Positions 35,141 through 44,024 are shown, numbered from the stretch's first letter. The stretch is 64,000 nucleotides of DNA from Nitrospira sp. (GCA_016873455.1 VGXE01000009.1:1-64000), one strand, 5' to 3'. Numbers and translations: made by a program. The notes: generated by a model from the letters alone, not told the origin.

Positions 35141-36508
35141 ATGTTTGAAGAATACGGCAAGGAACTGCTGATGCTGGGCGGGACGATCGCAGGATTCGTC
35201 GCCGCGCTCCTCAGCGTCATGGAGAAGCTGCTGGATTTCCGGCACCGCATGGATTCCAAGAAGGAGTCCAGAAACGAGAAGCGGGACAGCTATTCCACGG
35301 AACGCGCCCAGGCGGATGCGTCGTCGATTGACTTCTTCTCCACGAAACCCCTGCGAGGCTCTTCCTATCTGCTCCTCTACGAAACCGGCGTCATCGTCGC
35401 GGCGGGTGTCCTGCTCAACTACATCGGCCTCACCCTCAGCCTGCATCTGGAAAGCATCCTGTTTCTGGATATGACGGGGACGGCGCTTGTCGCCATCCTG
35501 CTCGGCCCCTGGTGGGGCGCCATCGTCGCGCTGCTCTCGAACTCCGTGGTGAACTGGCTGCTCTTTCCCCAAACCGGCGCAGATGTCGTCATCTTCCCCT
35601 GGTCCCTCGTCAATATGGCCGGCGCGCTGTTCTGGGGCACGCTGGCCCGCCAAGCCAGCTTTCAGAAATACGTCCGCACCAGCAAGAGTTCCGGAATTGC
35701 CCACACGTGGTTCTTATTACGGTTCGGCGTCTTGGGCGCCATCGTGATGAGCATCCCCGGCACGCTTGTGCAGGCGGCGCTCCATGAACGGTCGATTTTC
35801 GCCCTCAATCCTGAAGTAGCTCAATCCCTCAGCGTGCGGATCGAGCATTGGGAAGCCGCAGTTCAGGTGTATTTGGAGTCGGCCGTCGGAATTCAGTGGA
35901 GCGAAAGCATCAGTTGGTATGCCGTCAATTGGCTTCAGAATTGCGTCCGCTACATTCCGGACAAAACGATGAGTGTCGCCATCGCGTTGGTCGTGCTGAA
36001 ATACGGCTACCCCTTGTTCGAGCGGGAGCTGATTCACGGCGGCCCGGACGGAGAGCGGCCCCGCGATGAACGAATCCTCCCCTTGGTGTTGGGGCTGCTC
36101 TATGCGCCATCGTATGCCACACTGATCAGCCAAGACGGCTATACCGGGATGCTGTACTGGCCCCTCTGGTCCATGCCCTGGCTGTTCATCACACTGGGAT
36201 ATTTCAAAATCCGCTACACCGGGCCGACGGACGATGCGCAGCACGAGGCGAGGCTGCAACGGGCGGAACGGTATGCCAAGGCGTTGAAACCGGTCGGGAA
36301 GGAGCCGTCCTATGAGTTTTGCCGCAGGCTGACGTTTGCTACTCTGATCGCAAGCCTGCTCTTTGCGCTGTGCCTGCCGGTGCTGCTGATGGACTTTTAC
36401 CGAGTCACCTTCAAATTCTTCTGCGTCGTCTATGGATTTTTGCTCGTCGTCCACCTCAGCCGCGTCGCGATCGCACAAAATATCTCCGCGGCACGAGCGG
36501 ATGGGTGA
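35141..36508 (+). CDS. Membrane protein with ECF-transporter-S-like core, unknown function
   Basis: A 455-residue protein I do not recognise as a named family. It has an N-terminal helix, a charged linker (DSKKESRNEKRDS), then a cluster of helices including LFLDMTGTALVAILLGPWWGAIVALLSNSVVNWLLF. This segment resembles the substrate-binding S-component fold of ECF or prokaryotic vitamin transporters. A middle soluble region (about 215-280) and C-terminal helices follow. S-components are usually near 200 residues, so this is about twice as long. No ATPase or T-component is adjacent. Transport is only a suggestion. Confidence 0.55.
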   Translation: MFEEYGKELLMLGGTIAGFVAALLSVMEKLLDFRHRMDSKKESRNEKRDSYSTERAQADASSIDFFSTKPLRGSSYLLLYETGVIVAAGVLLNYIGLTLSLHLESILFLDMTGTALVAILLGPWWGAIVALLSNSVVNWLLFPQTGADVVIFPWSLVNMAGALFWGTLARQASFQKYVRTSKSSGIAHTWFLLRFGVLGAIVMSIPGTLVQAALHERSIFALNPEVAQSLSVRIEHWEAAVQVYLESAVGIQWSESISWYAVNWLQNCVRYIPDKTMSVAIALVVLKYGYPLFERELIHGGPDGERPRDERILPLVLGLLYAPSYATLISQDGYTGMLYWPLWSMPWLFITLGYFKIRYTGPTDDAQHEARLQRAERYAKALKPVGKEPSYEFCRRLTFATLIASLLFALCLPVLLMDFYRVTFKFFCVVYGFLLVVHLSRVAIAQNISAARADG

Positions 36509-36509
36509 A

Positions 36510-36632
36510 CGCGTCATACGTCATTGGTCCCTCGACTCTGCTCGGGACGGTGAGCCTGTCGAACCGTCATTCGTCAAACGTAAAACCCGCCTTTCTGAAT
36601 CGAATGACGCTTGACGCATGACGATTGACGTC
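36510..36632. repeat. Composite inverted repeat between convergent genes
   Basis: Outer parts are CGTCATnn units (CGTCATA, CGTCATT, then CGTCATTCGTCAAACGT) facing AATGACG, CTTGACG, CATGACG, ATTGACG (36602-36631), again in 7-base steps. Nested inside the left part, 36528-36575 holds CCTCGACTCTGCTCGGGACGG and TGAGCCTGTCGAACC, a second palindromic repeat type. It lies between two converging genes, so a bidirectional terminator-like role is possible. Confidence 0.65.
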
Positions 36633-36634
36633 AC

Positions 36635-37801
36635 CTAACGAGAGGTGGCCTGACGCAGTTGCAGAAAATGTACGATCGCTGAATGGGTGACCAAGCCCAC
36701 GACCTTGCCGTCCTGCATCACGACGAGCCGATCCCACCCCTCTCGCACCATGTGTTCCATCACCTGAATCACCGGCGTATCCGGTTCCACGATCAGCGAC
36801 GGTCCGGCCTGGCGCATCACCTGCCCGACCTGCCGCCACGGCCAAGCCGCCGGTGACACGGCCTGGATGTCATGTACCGTGATCAGTCCGACCAGCCGCT
36901 CGTCGTCCAGGACGGGAAACCCGCCATAGCCATAGGGCTGGAAATACCGGTTCACGGCCTCCTCCAGCGTGCACTGAGCCGGGATGGTCACAACCGTCGT
37001 CACCATCAGATTGCGAAGAGGAACGGCCGCCAATGTCTGCCGCATTGCGGCCTGACGCCGGCTCGCCAAGGCCGCGGCAAACAGAAACGCGCCGATCAAG
37101 ACGATCCAGCTGCCGGTAGATGCCATCGACACGGGAATCCCTCCCATCGCGGATCCAACGACCATCATAACGCCCAGCAGTACGAAACCGGCGCCGAATC
37201 CAAGGCCAACGATGGACGCCTGTTTCGTGGCTCGGTAGAAATCCTTCCCCCACGCCCACAGTCCCGCGCGTAAGACTCGGCCGCCATCCAAAGGAAATCC
37301 CGGGATCAGGTTGAAGAGCCCCAGTTGCACATTCACCGCTCCCAGTAAGGCACTGAGAATGACCAGGCCCCGCAGACCCCGCTGCTGTTGCATCGGCTCG
37401 GCCAATTCGACGAATCCAAGACAGGCCGCTCCCAACAGAACGCTGACGGCAGGTCCGGCCGCGGCGATGAGAAATTCCGCGCGCGGCGTCGGCGCTTCCT
37501 TCCGCATATGGGCCACGCCTCCAAAGATAAACAGGGTGATTCGGTCGATCGGGATGCTGTAGCGCAGGGCAACGTAAGAATGTCCGAGTTCGTGGAGCAG
37601 AACGGAGAGAAACAACAACACGGCAGCCATTCCGCCCATGGCCCAATAGCGTCCAGGCGAGAGCCCCGGCAGACTGTCCGGCAAATAGCCCGTCGCCAGA
37701 GTCCATGTCACCAGGAAAAAGACCAAAAACCAGGACGCATGGACACGAATGGGAATCCCCAGCGCATATCCGATTTGCCAAGAAGGGAGCCGCATAGCCA
37801 T
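36635..37801 (-). CDS. Site-2 protease (M50 family) with two CBS domains
   Basis: The 388-residue intramembrane zinc protease shows the catalytic HELGH in LSVLLHELGHSYVALRY, the second zinc region NLIPGFPLDGGRVLRAGLW (Asp ligand), and helices around both. From about residue 265 two CBS repeats follow (LMVTTVVTIPAQCTLEEAVNRY through HDI, then VMRQAGPSLIVEPDTPVIQVM through THSAIVHFL), which bind adenosyl ligands and gate the protease. Substrates are unknown; related enzymes cleave anti-sigma factors or signal remnants. ATG 37801 is preferred to the GTG three bases upstream. Confidence 0.93.
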   Translation of the reverse strand: MAMRLPSWQIGYALGIPIRVHASWFLVFFLVTWTLATGYLPDSLPGLSPGRYWAMGGMAAVLLFLSVLLHELGHSYVALRYSIPIDRITLFIFGGVAHMRKEAPTPRAEFLIAAAGPAVSVLLGAACLGFVELAEPMQQQRGLRGLVILSALLGAVNVQLGLFNLIPGFPLDGGRVLRAGLWAWGKDFYRATKQASIVGLGFGAGFVLLGVMMVVGSAMGGIPVSMASTGSWIVLIGAFLFAAALASRRQAAMRQTLAAVPLRNLMVTTVVTIPAQCTLEEAVNRYFQPYGYGGFPVLDDERLVGLITVHDIQAVSPAAWPWRQVGQVMRQAGPSLIVEPDTPVIQVMEHMVREGWDRLVVMQDGKVVGLVTHSAIVHFLQLRQATSR

Positions 37802-37861
37802 CACCGTACCAGCCTGGCGCGCGATGGGTCAATTCGCCCGCATTCAGGTATACTAGAGCCC

Positions 37862-38575
37862 ATGCTTCGGCGATTGCCCCTCTGGCTATGGAGCGTCCTT
37901 CACGTCGTCAGTCTGTCGCTCGCTGTTCCAGCGATAAGCTCGGCGCAAGTCATCAAATCCGGTCCGCCGGCTTGTCCGGGGATTGCCCTGACCTTCGACC
38001 TCTGCCCGGTCAAGAAAGGGTCGGGTTACGATAAGCCTTTGATGGACTATTTGATTCAACACCGCATCCCGTCCACGTTCTTTATGTCCGGCAAATGGAT
38101 GACCAAACATGAAGAGGAAACGGACCAGTTGCTCGGTATCGAGTTCTTCGAGGTCGGCACGCATGGGGACGTGCATGCCCATCTGCCGATGCACAGCGCC
38201 GATGAGCAACGCGCAGAGGTTCTCGGTCCGGTCAGACTCCTACGCGATCACCATGCCCATCATGCGACGTTGTTCCGCCCTCCGTATGGGGAGTACAACG
38301 GCACAACCGTCGACGTCGTCAAAGCGCTGGGGCTCCAGTTCATTCAATGGAATATCGAATCCGGCGATCCGGACCCTACCCTATCGGCGGAGCAAATCCT
38401 GGATCGCGTGACGAAGCGCGCGAAGCCGGGCAGCATCATCGTGTTTCACGCCAATGGGAAGGGTAAACAAACCCGCCAGGTGATTGAACGCCTCACCACC
38501 GAAGTCTTCCCCCACAAGGGGCTCACCCCCATGACCGTCAGCGACCTGCTGGCTTGCAAGCAGCCGACCCGATGA
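37862..38575 (+). CDS. Exported polysaccharide deacetylase (NodB domain), TFDLCP variant
   Basis: A 237-residue protein with a signal peptide ending ISSAQ and a NodB-type fold. Motif 1 is TFDLCP, not TFDDGP, so the usual second Asp that binds the metal is a Leu. Motif 2 is HGDVHAH, motif 3 FRPPYG, and motif 5 IIVFHANG. The TFDLC-GYD-DYL arrangement is, as I recall, a recognised subgroup and not simple decay. Likely substrate is an extracytoplasmic polysaccharide or peptidoglycan. The stop overlaps the next gene's start (ATGA). It is divergent from the M50 protease. Confidence 0.85.
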   Translation: MLRRLPLWLWSVLHVVSLSLAVPAISSAQVIKSGPPACPGIALTFDLCPVKKGSGYDKPLMDYLIQHRIPSTFFMSGKWMTKHEEETDQLLGIEFFEVGTHGDVHAHLPMHSADEQRAEVLGPVRLLRDHHAHHATLFRPPYGEYNGTTVDVVKALGLQFIQWNIESGDPDPTLSAEQILDRVTKRAKPGSIIVFHANGKGKQTRQVIERLTTEVFPHKGLTPMTVSDLLACKQPTR

Positions 38576-39042
38576 CGGCGCCGTGTATCAGGGCGATGCA
38601 GCCTGAAGATCGTGATGAGGTGGTCCGACTACTTGGTTCGTCCGATCCCTGGATCACGCTGGGTTACACCGCAGCCGACTGGGACCGGATCTTTTGCCCC
38701 ATTCCCGCGGGACGAGACAGTTACGTAGCGGAATTCGATGGCCGGGTGGCGGGCATCGCCCTTATCCGGCAAAAATTCCTATTAGGCGACTATCTGGAAC
38801 TCTTGGGGGTGGCCGGCTGGGCGAGACGAAAGGGAATCGGAGGTCTGCTTGTGACGCATATCGAGGAGCTCGTCTTCAGCAGAACCAAAAACCTCTTTGC
38901 TTGTGTGTCGGATTTCAATACCGCGGCACGGGCGTTCTATACACGGATGGGCTATCAGGAGATCGGCCCCATACCGAATCTTTTAACCCCGGGCAGCGCG
39001 GAGATCTTCCTGAGGAAGACCCTGGGACCCACGAGAAGTTGA
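38572..39042 (+). CDS. GNAT-family N-acetyltransferase
   Basis: A 156-residue protein with the GNAT fold: N-terminal IRAMQPEDRDEVVRLL, central strands YVAEFDGRVAGIALI, the acetyl-CoA loop LGVAGWARRKGIGGLLVTHIEE (R/Q-x-x-G-x-G/A pattern) and the C-terminal NTAARAFYTRMGYQEIG. Substrate unknown. The ATG at 38572 overlaps the stop of the deacetylase gene, so the two are coupled; linked acetylation and deacetylation of the same glycan is possible but unproven. Confidence 0.9.
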   Translation: MTAPCIRAMQPEDRDEVVRLLGSSDPWITLGYTAADWDRIFCPIPAGRDSYVAEFDGRVAGIALIRQKFLLGDYLELLGVAGWARRKGIGGLLVTHIEELVFSRTKNLFACVSDFNTAARAFYTRMGYQEIGPIPNLLTPGSAEIFLRKTLGPTRS

Positions 39043-39064
39043 AGACGATCACCCCTGCGGCTGG

Positions 39065-39439
39065 TTATCGTGACGCTGCCGTCACGTGCCGGCACCCGAC
39101 CAGAAACTGATGGCCCTCGGATTCGATCGGAAAGGCCTGCACCCAACAAATTTCGTACACCATGGTCGAGCGATACCACCCGAGTCGAGGGTTGGATAGG
39201 GCGACCAACTGCCGGACGCGCGGAGGTTCACTCATGACGAGAAGAATACCGTGCGCACTTCGATTGACACTCAGGACTTTGCCCTCCACCACCGCCTCAG
39301 CCCCGGCGCTCAGCGACTCGTACATCTCGTAGGAATACCAATGCCGGTCTTCGACTCGGGTTTCGCGTCGACGATTGAAGGGAAGGGAGGCATGATCCAC
39401 AGTCGGAGAGGCGTCAGCTTTGAAGGGGCGACCGGACAT
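39065..39439 (-). CDS. PilZ-like domain protein
   Basis: A 124-residue protein whose core carries both parts of the PilZ c-di-GMP-binding signature: RRRETR (R-x3-R) and, about 35 residues on, VNRSAHGILL (the D/N-x-S-x-x-G motif) on a predicted beta barrel. It has no other domain. Start 39439 (MSGRPFKAD) gives a compact protein; the frame is open to 39523. No diguanylate cyclase lies in the window. Confidence 0.7.
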   Translation of the reverse strand: MSGRPFKADASPTVDHASLPFNRRRETRVEDRHWYSYEMYESLSAGAEAVVEGKVLSVNRSAHGILLVMSEPPRVRQLVALSNPRLGWYRSTMVYEICWVQAFPIESEGHQFLVGCRHVTAASR

Positions 39440-40017
39440 CGTGTTGTCTCCGGGCTGCAGGCAATCCATTGACGAGGAACAAATACCAGCAAAAGCCGTA
39501 CCGACGCCGCCTTCTCTCGACATCCGTGGAATAACGGCATTCTCTGAGTGAACCGAACGGCACGAGCGAAGGGAAACACCTACTCGCCGCGATGCGTTTC
39601 CCTACAGGACGGGGGAACTGAATGGACTACGCCGGTCGCCGGCACATCACCCAGCCACCCACACTGATCGAGTGCGCATAATGCAGGCGCACTCCTTCAT
39701 CACATACACTCGCGAGATCATTTCCACATGGATTTGCCCTTCGTGCCACCCGTTGATGCCATGCGACTTCTGTCACGCTCATTCATCTAAGTCAGTCGGT
39801 CTCACCGATACCCGCTAAGAATCTCGTTGATTTGCAAAGCATTCTCTCTCCCGTCCCACTACGACACGCAGTGGAATCACAAGGCACGGGACCAACATGG
39901 TGGGAGATTTATTCTCCCATGATTTCTACGTATGGCTCGGCACATTACTTGCTGAGTCTCATAATTTACTGGGCAATCAATGCGTCCGTGCATCATGAAA
40001 CAACCAGAAAGTTCCCG
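39440..40017. other. Spacer of about 580 bases without a clear gene
   Basis: Divergent spacer between the PilZ-like gene and the BACON/Fn3 protein. The last 130 bases are less GC-rich than the surroundings and contain a compact palindrome, GGGAGA (39902-39907) with TCTCCC (39913-39918). No RNA gene or promoter pair stands out. Confidence 0.4.
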
Positions 40018-40698
40018 ATGCCTCGCCTTCGATCAATAGTCCCCTTGATAGCAATCGCCATACTGACCTGCGATGTCGCATGGGGCGCCACTCTTACATG
40101 GAGTCCGAATACAGAACCGGACCTCGCCGGCTATCGCGTGTATCAATGCACGAGTCAACCCTGCGGGCGCGCCCAGGGCACAGCCACACTCCTCGTCACA
40201 CTCGGCGCCGTCACGAGCTTCAACATCGGCACGCCCGGATCGACACACTATTACATCATCACTGCCTACGACACGGCCAACAATGAATCGGCCGACAGCG
40301 GAGTTGCTATCTATTCGCCACCTAATTCGCCACCGCCTCCGCCTGCGGCACCAGCAATTGGTGCGATGCCTCGCACCTTGTCGTTTGCCATGCAACAAGG
40401 GGGCGCCGATCCGCCTTCTCAACTGCTGACGATCAGCAATGTCGGAGGTGGGACACTAACGTGGACCGCGAGTGACAACACCAGCTGGCTCTCGCTGACT
40501 CCCGGATCAGGAACCGGAAACGGCACAGCGACTGTACAGGTAATGGCAGGAAACAGGGCTGCGGGGACTTACAACGGCACCATCACCGTGTCGGCCACTG
40601 GGGCATCGAACGTCTTGGTTCCTGCTACATTGACAATCACGACCGCTCCGATTGCGCCGCCCCCGACCCCGACAGGCTTGCAGTTCTCTTCGCAATAA
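40018..40698 (+). CDS. Exported protein with Fn3-like and BACON-like domains
   Basis: A 226-residue secreted protein: signal peptide (IVPLIAIAILTCDVAWGA); a fibronectin-III-like domain (LTWSPNTEPDLAGYRVYQC through YYIITAYDTANNESADSG); a Pro-rich linker; and a BACON-type beta domain (LSFAMQQGGADPPSQLLTISNVGGGTLTWTAS through TYNGTITVSATGASN). It ends in a Pro/Thr linker followed by LQFSSQ, as if another domain once followed, so C-terminal truncation is possible. Likely cell-surface adhesion or carbohydrate-related; no catalytic domain. ATG 40018 gives the signal peptide; the frame opens at 39832. Confidence 0.75.
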   Translation: MPRLRSIVPLIAIAILTCDVAWGATLTWSPNTEPDLAGYRVYQCTSQPCGRAQGTATLLVTLGAVTSFNIGTPGSTHYYIITAYDTANNESADSGVAIYSPPNSPPPPPAAPAIGAMPRTLSFAMQQGGADPPSQLLTISNVGGGTLTWTASDNTSWLSLTPGSGTGNGTATVQVMAGNRAAGTYNGTITVSATGASNVLVPATLTITTAPIAPPPTPTGLQFSSQ

Positions 40699-40711
40699 TA
40701 GGCAGGCTGCC

Positions 40712-41095
40712 CTACATCACGATCTCCGTGCCCCAGGGGTTATCCACCAAGAACAGCCAGCGTCCATCCGACTGCCGCCGCAAAATGCTGGAGGAACGGC
40801 CACCGAGCTTTACGGCCGTGCCGGTCGGATCGATACCCTTGAGACTCCACCTGGCGCAATATTGCGCAACCTCGCCAGACTGCACAACTTGCTGGGCCTC
40901 GATCGTCAACGTGGGTTTCAACATCATGAATCCCTCCAACGCCTGACGGATCCCGGACGAGCCGTTGACGACGATACCGGGCTTGATGACGAACGCGGCA
41001 TTGGGCTCGAACAATTGTATGGCCGATTCCACATCCCACGCGTTCATCGCCTTTACTAACTGACTGATCACATCCAGCGGGCTTCCGCTGTCCAT
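40712..41095 (-). CDS. SnoaL-like/DUF4440 nuclear-transport-factor-2 fold protein
   Basis: A 127-residue cone-shaped NTF2-fold protein: N-terminal helices DVISQLVKAMNAWDVESAIQLFEPNAAFVI, then strands including SGIRQALEGFMMLKPTLTIEAQQV and the C-terminal GRWLFLVDNPWG. Similar proteins act as small-molecule isomerases or as stress-induced proteins of unknown role. Start 41095 is set by GAAAGGAGG upstream; the frame is open to 41146. Confidence 0.8.
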   Translation of the reverse strand: MDSGSPLDVISQLVKAMNAWDVESAIQLFEPNAAFVIKPGIVVNGSSGIRQALEGFMMLKPTLTIEAQQVVQSGEVAQYCARWSLKGIDPTGTAVKLGGRSSSILRRQSDGRWLFLVDNPWGTEIVM

Positions 41096-41258
41096 GGGTA
41101 TGCCTCCTTTCTTGCTCGGTGATGAAACATTCCAGCCGGCCGACAATACCGGGTTTCAGGGGCAGAGAATAGACGGAACAGGACCTGTCGATTCTTGCAT
41201 GGCTCGACGACTATTCTATAGAGAGTCCAAATCTTCTCTCGCAATCGAAGGAGGGATC

Positions 41259-41351
41259 ATGGCCAAGAAGCCAACTCCCCATAGATCGAAGAAGCATCAA
41301 GCAGCAACCAGCGCGGTCTGGTTCGAAATCCCGGCGGACGACATCGAATAA
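41259..41351 (+). pseudogene. VOC-family (glyoxalase-like) protein remnant
   Basis: A strong ribosome site (GAAGGAGGGATC) precedes an ATG that reads MAKKPTPHRSKKHQAATSAV then WFEIPADDIE, the start of VOC-superfamily dioxygenase/glyoxalase proteins. There the next residues are normally R-A-x-x-F-Y. Here a TAA follows directly and, two codons later, TAG; nothing recognisable follows. The gene is therefore broken by nonsense changes and loss of its body. Confidence 0.65.
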
Positions 41352-41633
41352 GCCAGGTAGCGGACGGCACCATCACAATCGCTGACCGAAGGCCCGGCGC
41401 AGGATTGACTAGGTCAAGTCTGACCCGTGCAACCAGTCGCTGGATTGTGGGGGAGTACTACAAGGGTTGTCGCGCAAAAAAGTTGTCTGCCTGATCCTTG
41501 GAGGGGTTGCGCGGTGTTTCCAAACCGCTCTGCATTCCTGTGACACGAGGACCGGAGACGCCACCGCACCGCTTGACCCGGATATGGAGTCATGCTTGAC
41601 TATCGCACCCATCGTTTATCAAAGGAGGCCGCC
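41352..41633. other. Spacer after the VOC remnant
   Basis: About 280 bases with no gene and no clear hairpin. It presumably holds decayed remains of the VOC gene and the promoter of the DUF1579 gene. Confidence 0.35.
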
Positions 41634-42233
41634 ATGCGAATGCTCGTACTTTCACTCACGTCACTCTGCCTGATGCTGACCGTCTCGCCCGTCCTCGCCA
41701 AAAGCAAAAAGGGCCACAAGCCGATGGATCAGCAGGCTATGATGGAGCTGTGGAAACAGGCTGCCACGCCGGGCGAGCCGCACAAATTGTTTGGCATACT
41801 GGCCGGCAGTTGGACCACCAACACGACGGAATGGATGGAACCTGGTAAACCGGCTGTGGAATCTACTGGCACCGCCGAGCTGAAGATGCTGCTCGATGGA
41901 CGGTTTCTGTATCAAGAATTCAACGGGCAGATGATGGGCCAGCCGTTCAACGGGATCGGCATCGATGGCTACGACAACATCCGCAAGAAATATGTGACAG
42001 CCTGGATGGACTCAATGGGCACCGGCATGTTCTTGATGGAGGGCACAGCCAGCGCCGACGGGAAGACCATTACCTTGAAAGGCTCACACCCTGAACCGGG
42101 CGGCGGACACATGACGCATCGTGCCATCTGGAAGATCATCGATGCCAACAATCAAACCTTCGACATGTACGGCGCCCACCATGGCCAGAAAGAAATGAAG
42201 ATGATGGAGATCGTCTACACCAGGAAGCCGTAA
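41634..42233 (+). CDS. Exported DUF1579 protein
   Basis: A 199-residue protein with a signal peptide (LVLSLTSLCLMLTVSPVLA) and the DUF1579 pattern: PGEPHKLFGILAGSWTTNTTEWMEPG, LDGRFLYQEFNGQMMGQPFNGIGIDGYDN, and a C-terminal beta barrel. The family resembles lipocalin-like ligand binders but has no settled function. Start 41634 (MRMLVLSL) follows AAAGGAGG; the frame is open to 41592. Confidence 0.88.
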   Translation: MRMLVLSLTSLCLMLTVSPVLAKSKKGHKPMDQQAMMELWKQAATPGEPHKLFGILAGSWTTNTTEWMEPGKPAVESTGTAELKMLLDGRFLYQEFNGQMMGQPFNGIGIDGYDNIRKKYVTAWMDSMGTGMFLMEGTASADGKTITLKGSHPEPGGGHMTHRAIWKIIDANNQTFDMYGAHHGQKEMKMMEIVYTRKP

Positions 42234-42317
42234 TCAAGCATGCCGCGGCTCGATTGACCAGGCCTGAGGAACATGGTTGACTTACGGCAACATCACGTCA
42301 TCACTAGGGAGGCGCTC

Positions 42318-42752
42318 ATGCGACAGACACTCCGTGCACTCTCGATCGGATTACTGTTAATCGGGCTGAGCGGATGCAGCTACCTGTTCTATCCCCATGC
42401 CAAGGAATTTACCGCCAAGGCCAAGGGAGCCACTGCTGTTGAAACACTCATCAACTTGACCACGATGGCGGAAGCCACGGCACGGAAGGCAAAGGGTGGT
42501 ACCGGCGTCGACCAACCGTTCGACGATCTGCACAATCAGTTTCACGCCATCGACGACGGCCTCTGCTCGGTCGAGCAATCGACGAGAGAAAAGCCGGCCT
42601 ATGCCCTGGCGGTGACACACGACAAAGAACTCGTCGCCATCTTCAAGCGGCTGTGGAAATTCAAATCGGAGCAGCCGCAACGGGACCAACATCTGGACCT
42701 CTTTATCTCCGAAGTCCAAGAGCTCCGGCAGACCTTGCAAACATTACGGTAG
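42318..42752 (+). CDS. Putative lipoprotein, unknown function
   Basis: A 144-residue protein with a lipobox (LLLIGLSGC, Cys at about 19), followed by a helical domain (AVETLINLTTMAEATARKAKG, HKELVAIFKRLWKF-like, LFISEVQELRQTLQTL). No family recognised. It starts at ATG 42318 after AGGGAGG and ends five bases before the methyltransferase gene, so they are probably co-transcribed. Confidence 0.8.
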   Translation: MRQTLRALSIGLLLIGLSGCSYLFYPHAKEFTAKAKGATAVETLINLTTMAEATARKAKGGTGVDQPFDDLHNQFHAIDDGLCSVEQSTREKPAYALAVTHDKELVAIFKRLWKFKSEQPQRDQHLDLFISEVQELRQTLQTLR

Positions 42753-42757
42753 GGGCT

Positions 42758-43618
42758 ATGGCAGCGCATTCACCGGAACAGATCATCGAAGGCCAGCGGC
42801 AGGATTGGAACCGCGTCGCCGGCGGGTGGGAGAAGTGGGACCGCTTCTTCGACGAGCAGATGGCGTTCCTGAACCATCGCCTGGTCGCCGATGCTCGGCT
42901 TCGGACGGGGCTCAGGGTGCTTGATCTCGGATCGGGCACCGGTTATCCGGCGCTCCTCGGGGCACAGACGGTTGGCACACGGGGAAGCGTGATCGGCCTC
43001 GATTTGGCAGAACAGATGCTCAAAGCCGCAGGACGAAAGGCGGCATTGCTGAATCTCTCCAACGTCACGTTCCGCACGGGCGATGTGACCAGTCTGCCGT
43101 TTGAAGGAGCCTCATTCGACGCCGTGACCAGTCGCTTCTGTCTCATGTTTCTCCCGGAGATTCCGAAAGCCGCCACCGAGATTGCCCGTGTCTTGAAACC
43201 GGGCGGCTGGCTGGCAGCCGCCGTCTGGTCGGCACCGGAGAAGAACGCCTATCTGACCACTCCACTTGCCGTCATCAAACAATTCATGGACCTGCCGCCG
43301 CCGGATCCCACCGCACCGGGGATTTTCAGACTCGCCAAACCGGGCGAACTGGCGGGAATGCTCCGGGATGCCGGATTCACGAACGTCACCGAGGAGGAAT
43401 TTCTCGCCGACGTGCGCTTTCCGTCGGGAGAAGAGTATTACGAGAGTCTCATGGACATCGCCGCACCGATCCAGAACCTCTTCGCCAAGCTATCCGAGCA
43501 GCAAAAGACCGAGGCACGCCATCGGATCGTCGGTTCCATCGGTCAGTTCCGTAGATCGGACGGCATCGCGCTCCCGATCGCCGTCCGCATGGTCGCCGCG
43601 CGCAAACCTCTCGGCTGA
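42758..43618 (+). CDS. Class I SAM-dependent methyltransferase (UbiE-like)
   Basis: A 286-residue protein with motif I VLDLGSGTGYPALL, motif II acidic residue in VIGLDLAEQML, FRTGDVTSLPFEGASFDAV, and motif IV-V LKPGGWLAAAVW. The N-terminal EQIIEGQRQDWNRVAGGWEKWDRFFDEQM is typical of Methyltransf_11/UbiE-like enzymes acting on small hydrophobic substrates. Substrate unknown. ATG 42758 is two bases after AGGGGCT. Confidence 0.88.
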   Translation: MAAHSPEQIIEGQRQDWNRVAGGWEKWDRFFDEQMAFLNHRLVADARLRTGLRVLDLGSGTGYPALLGAQTVGTRGSVIGLDLAEQMLKAAGRKAALLNLSNVTFRTGDVTSLPFEGASFDAVTSRFCLMFLPEIPKAATEIARVLKPGGWLAAAVWSAPEKNAYLTTPLAVIKQFMDLPPPDPTAPGIFRLAKPGELAGMLRDAGFTNVTEEEFLADVRFPSGEEYYESLMDIAAPIQNLFAKLSEQQKTEARHRIVGSIGQFRRSDGIALPIAVRMVAARKPLG

Positions 43619-43622
43619 TCCG

Positions 43623-43934
43623 ATGCCGGCAAAATCAGACGGCTTCAAAGACTTCGTGTTGGATCAGCTGGCCGATCTGCGTGGCGTAACATGCCGCGCC
43701 ATGTTCGGCGGCTATGGGCTGTACCGGCGCGCAACATTCTTCGGCATCATCCACAAGAGCCGGCTGTACTTCAAAGTCACGCCGGCCACCATCTCTGACT
43801 ACACAGAGCAAGGCATGAAGCCGTTCAAGCCCAATGCCAAGCAGATGCTGAAGTCTTTCTACGAAGTCCCGGCCGATGTCCTCGAAGACCCCGAGCGTTT
43901 GACGGCCTGGGCCGAACAAGCGGCCAAACTGTAA
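43623..43934 (+). CDS. TfoX N-terminal domain protein
   Basis: A 103-residue protein matching the TfoX/Sxy N-terminal domain: FKDFVLDQLADLRGVTCRAMFGGYGLYRRATFFGII, then LYFKVTPATISDY and SFYEVPADVLEDPERLTAWAEQA. The full competence regulator also has a C-terminal helical domain, absent here; stand-alone N-terminal proteins are common and of unknown role. It begins four bases after the methyltransferase stop. Confidence 0.92.
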   Translation: MPAKSDGFKDFVLDQLADLRGVTCRAMFGGYGLYRRATFFGIIHKSRLYFKVTPATISDYTEQGMKPFKPNAKQMLKSFYEVPADVLEDPERLTAWAEQAAKL

Positions 43935-44024
43935 ATGGTTCGCCATATCCTCTCCGGATCAGCCGCGTCCTTGTTCTTCTGATTGCAGCTTGCGCCAGCC
44001 GCTTACTATCTCCACACTGTTTTG

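Noticed and set aside
35135-35704. Minus-strand frame opposite the ECF-S-like membrane protein
   Set aside because: The plus strand encodes clear membrane helices with a sensible start; the minus frame is charged shadow sequence.
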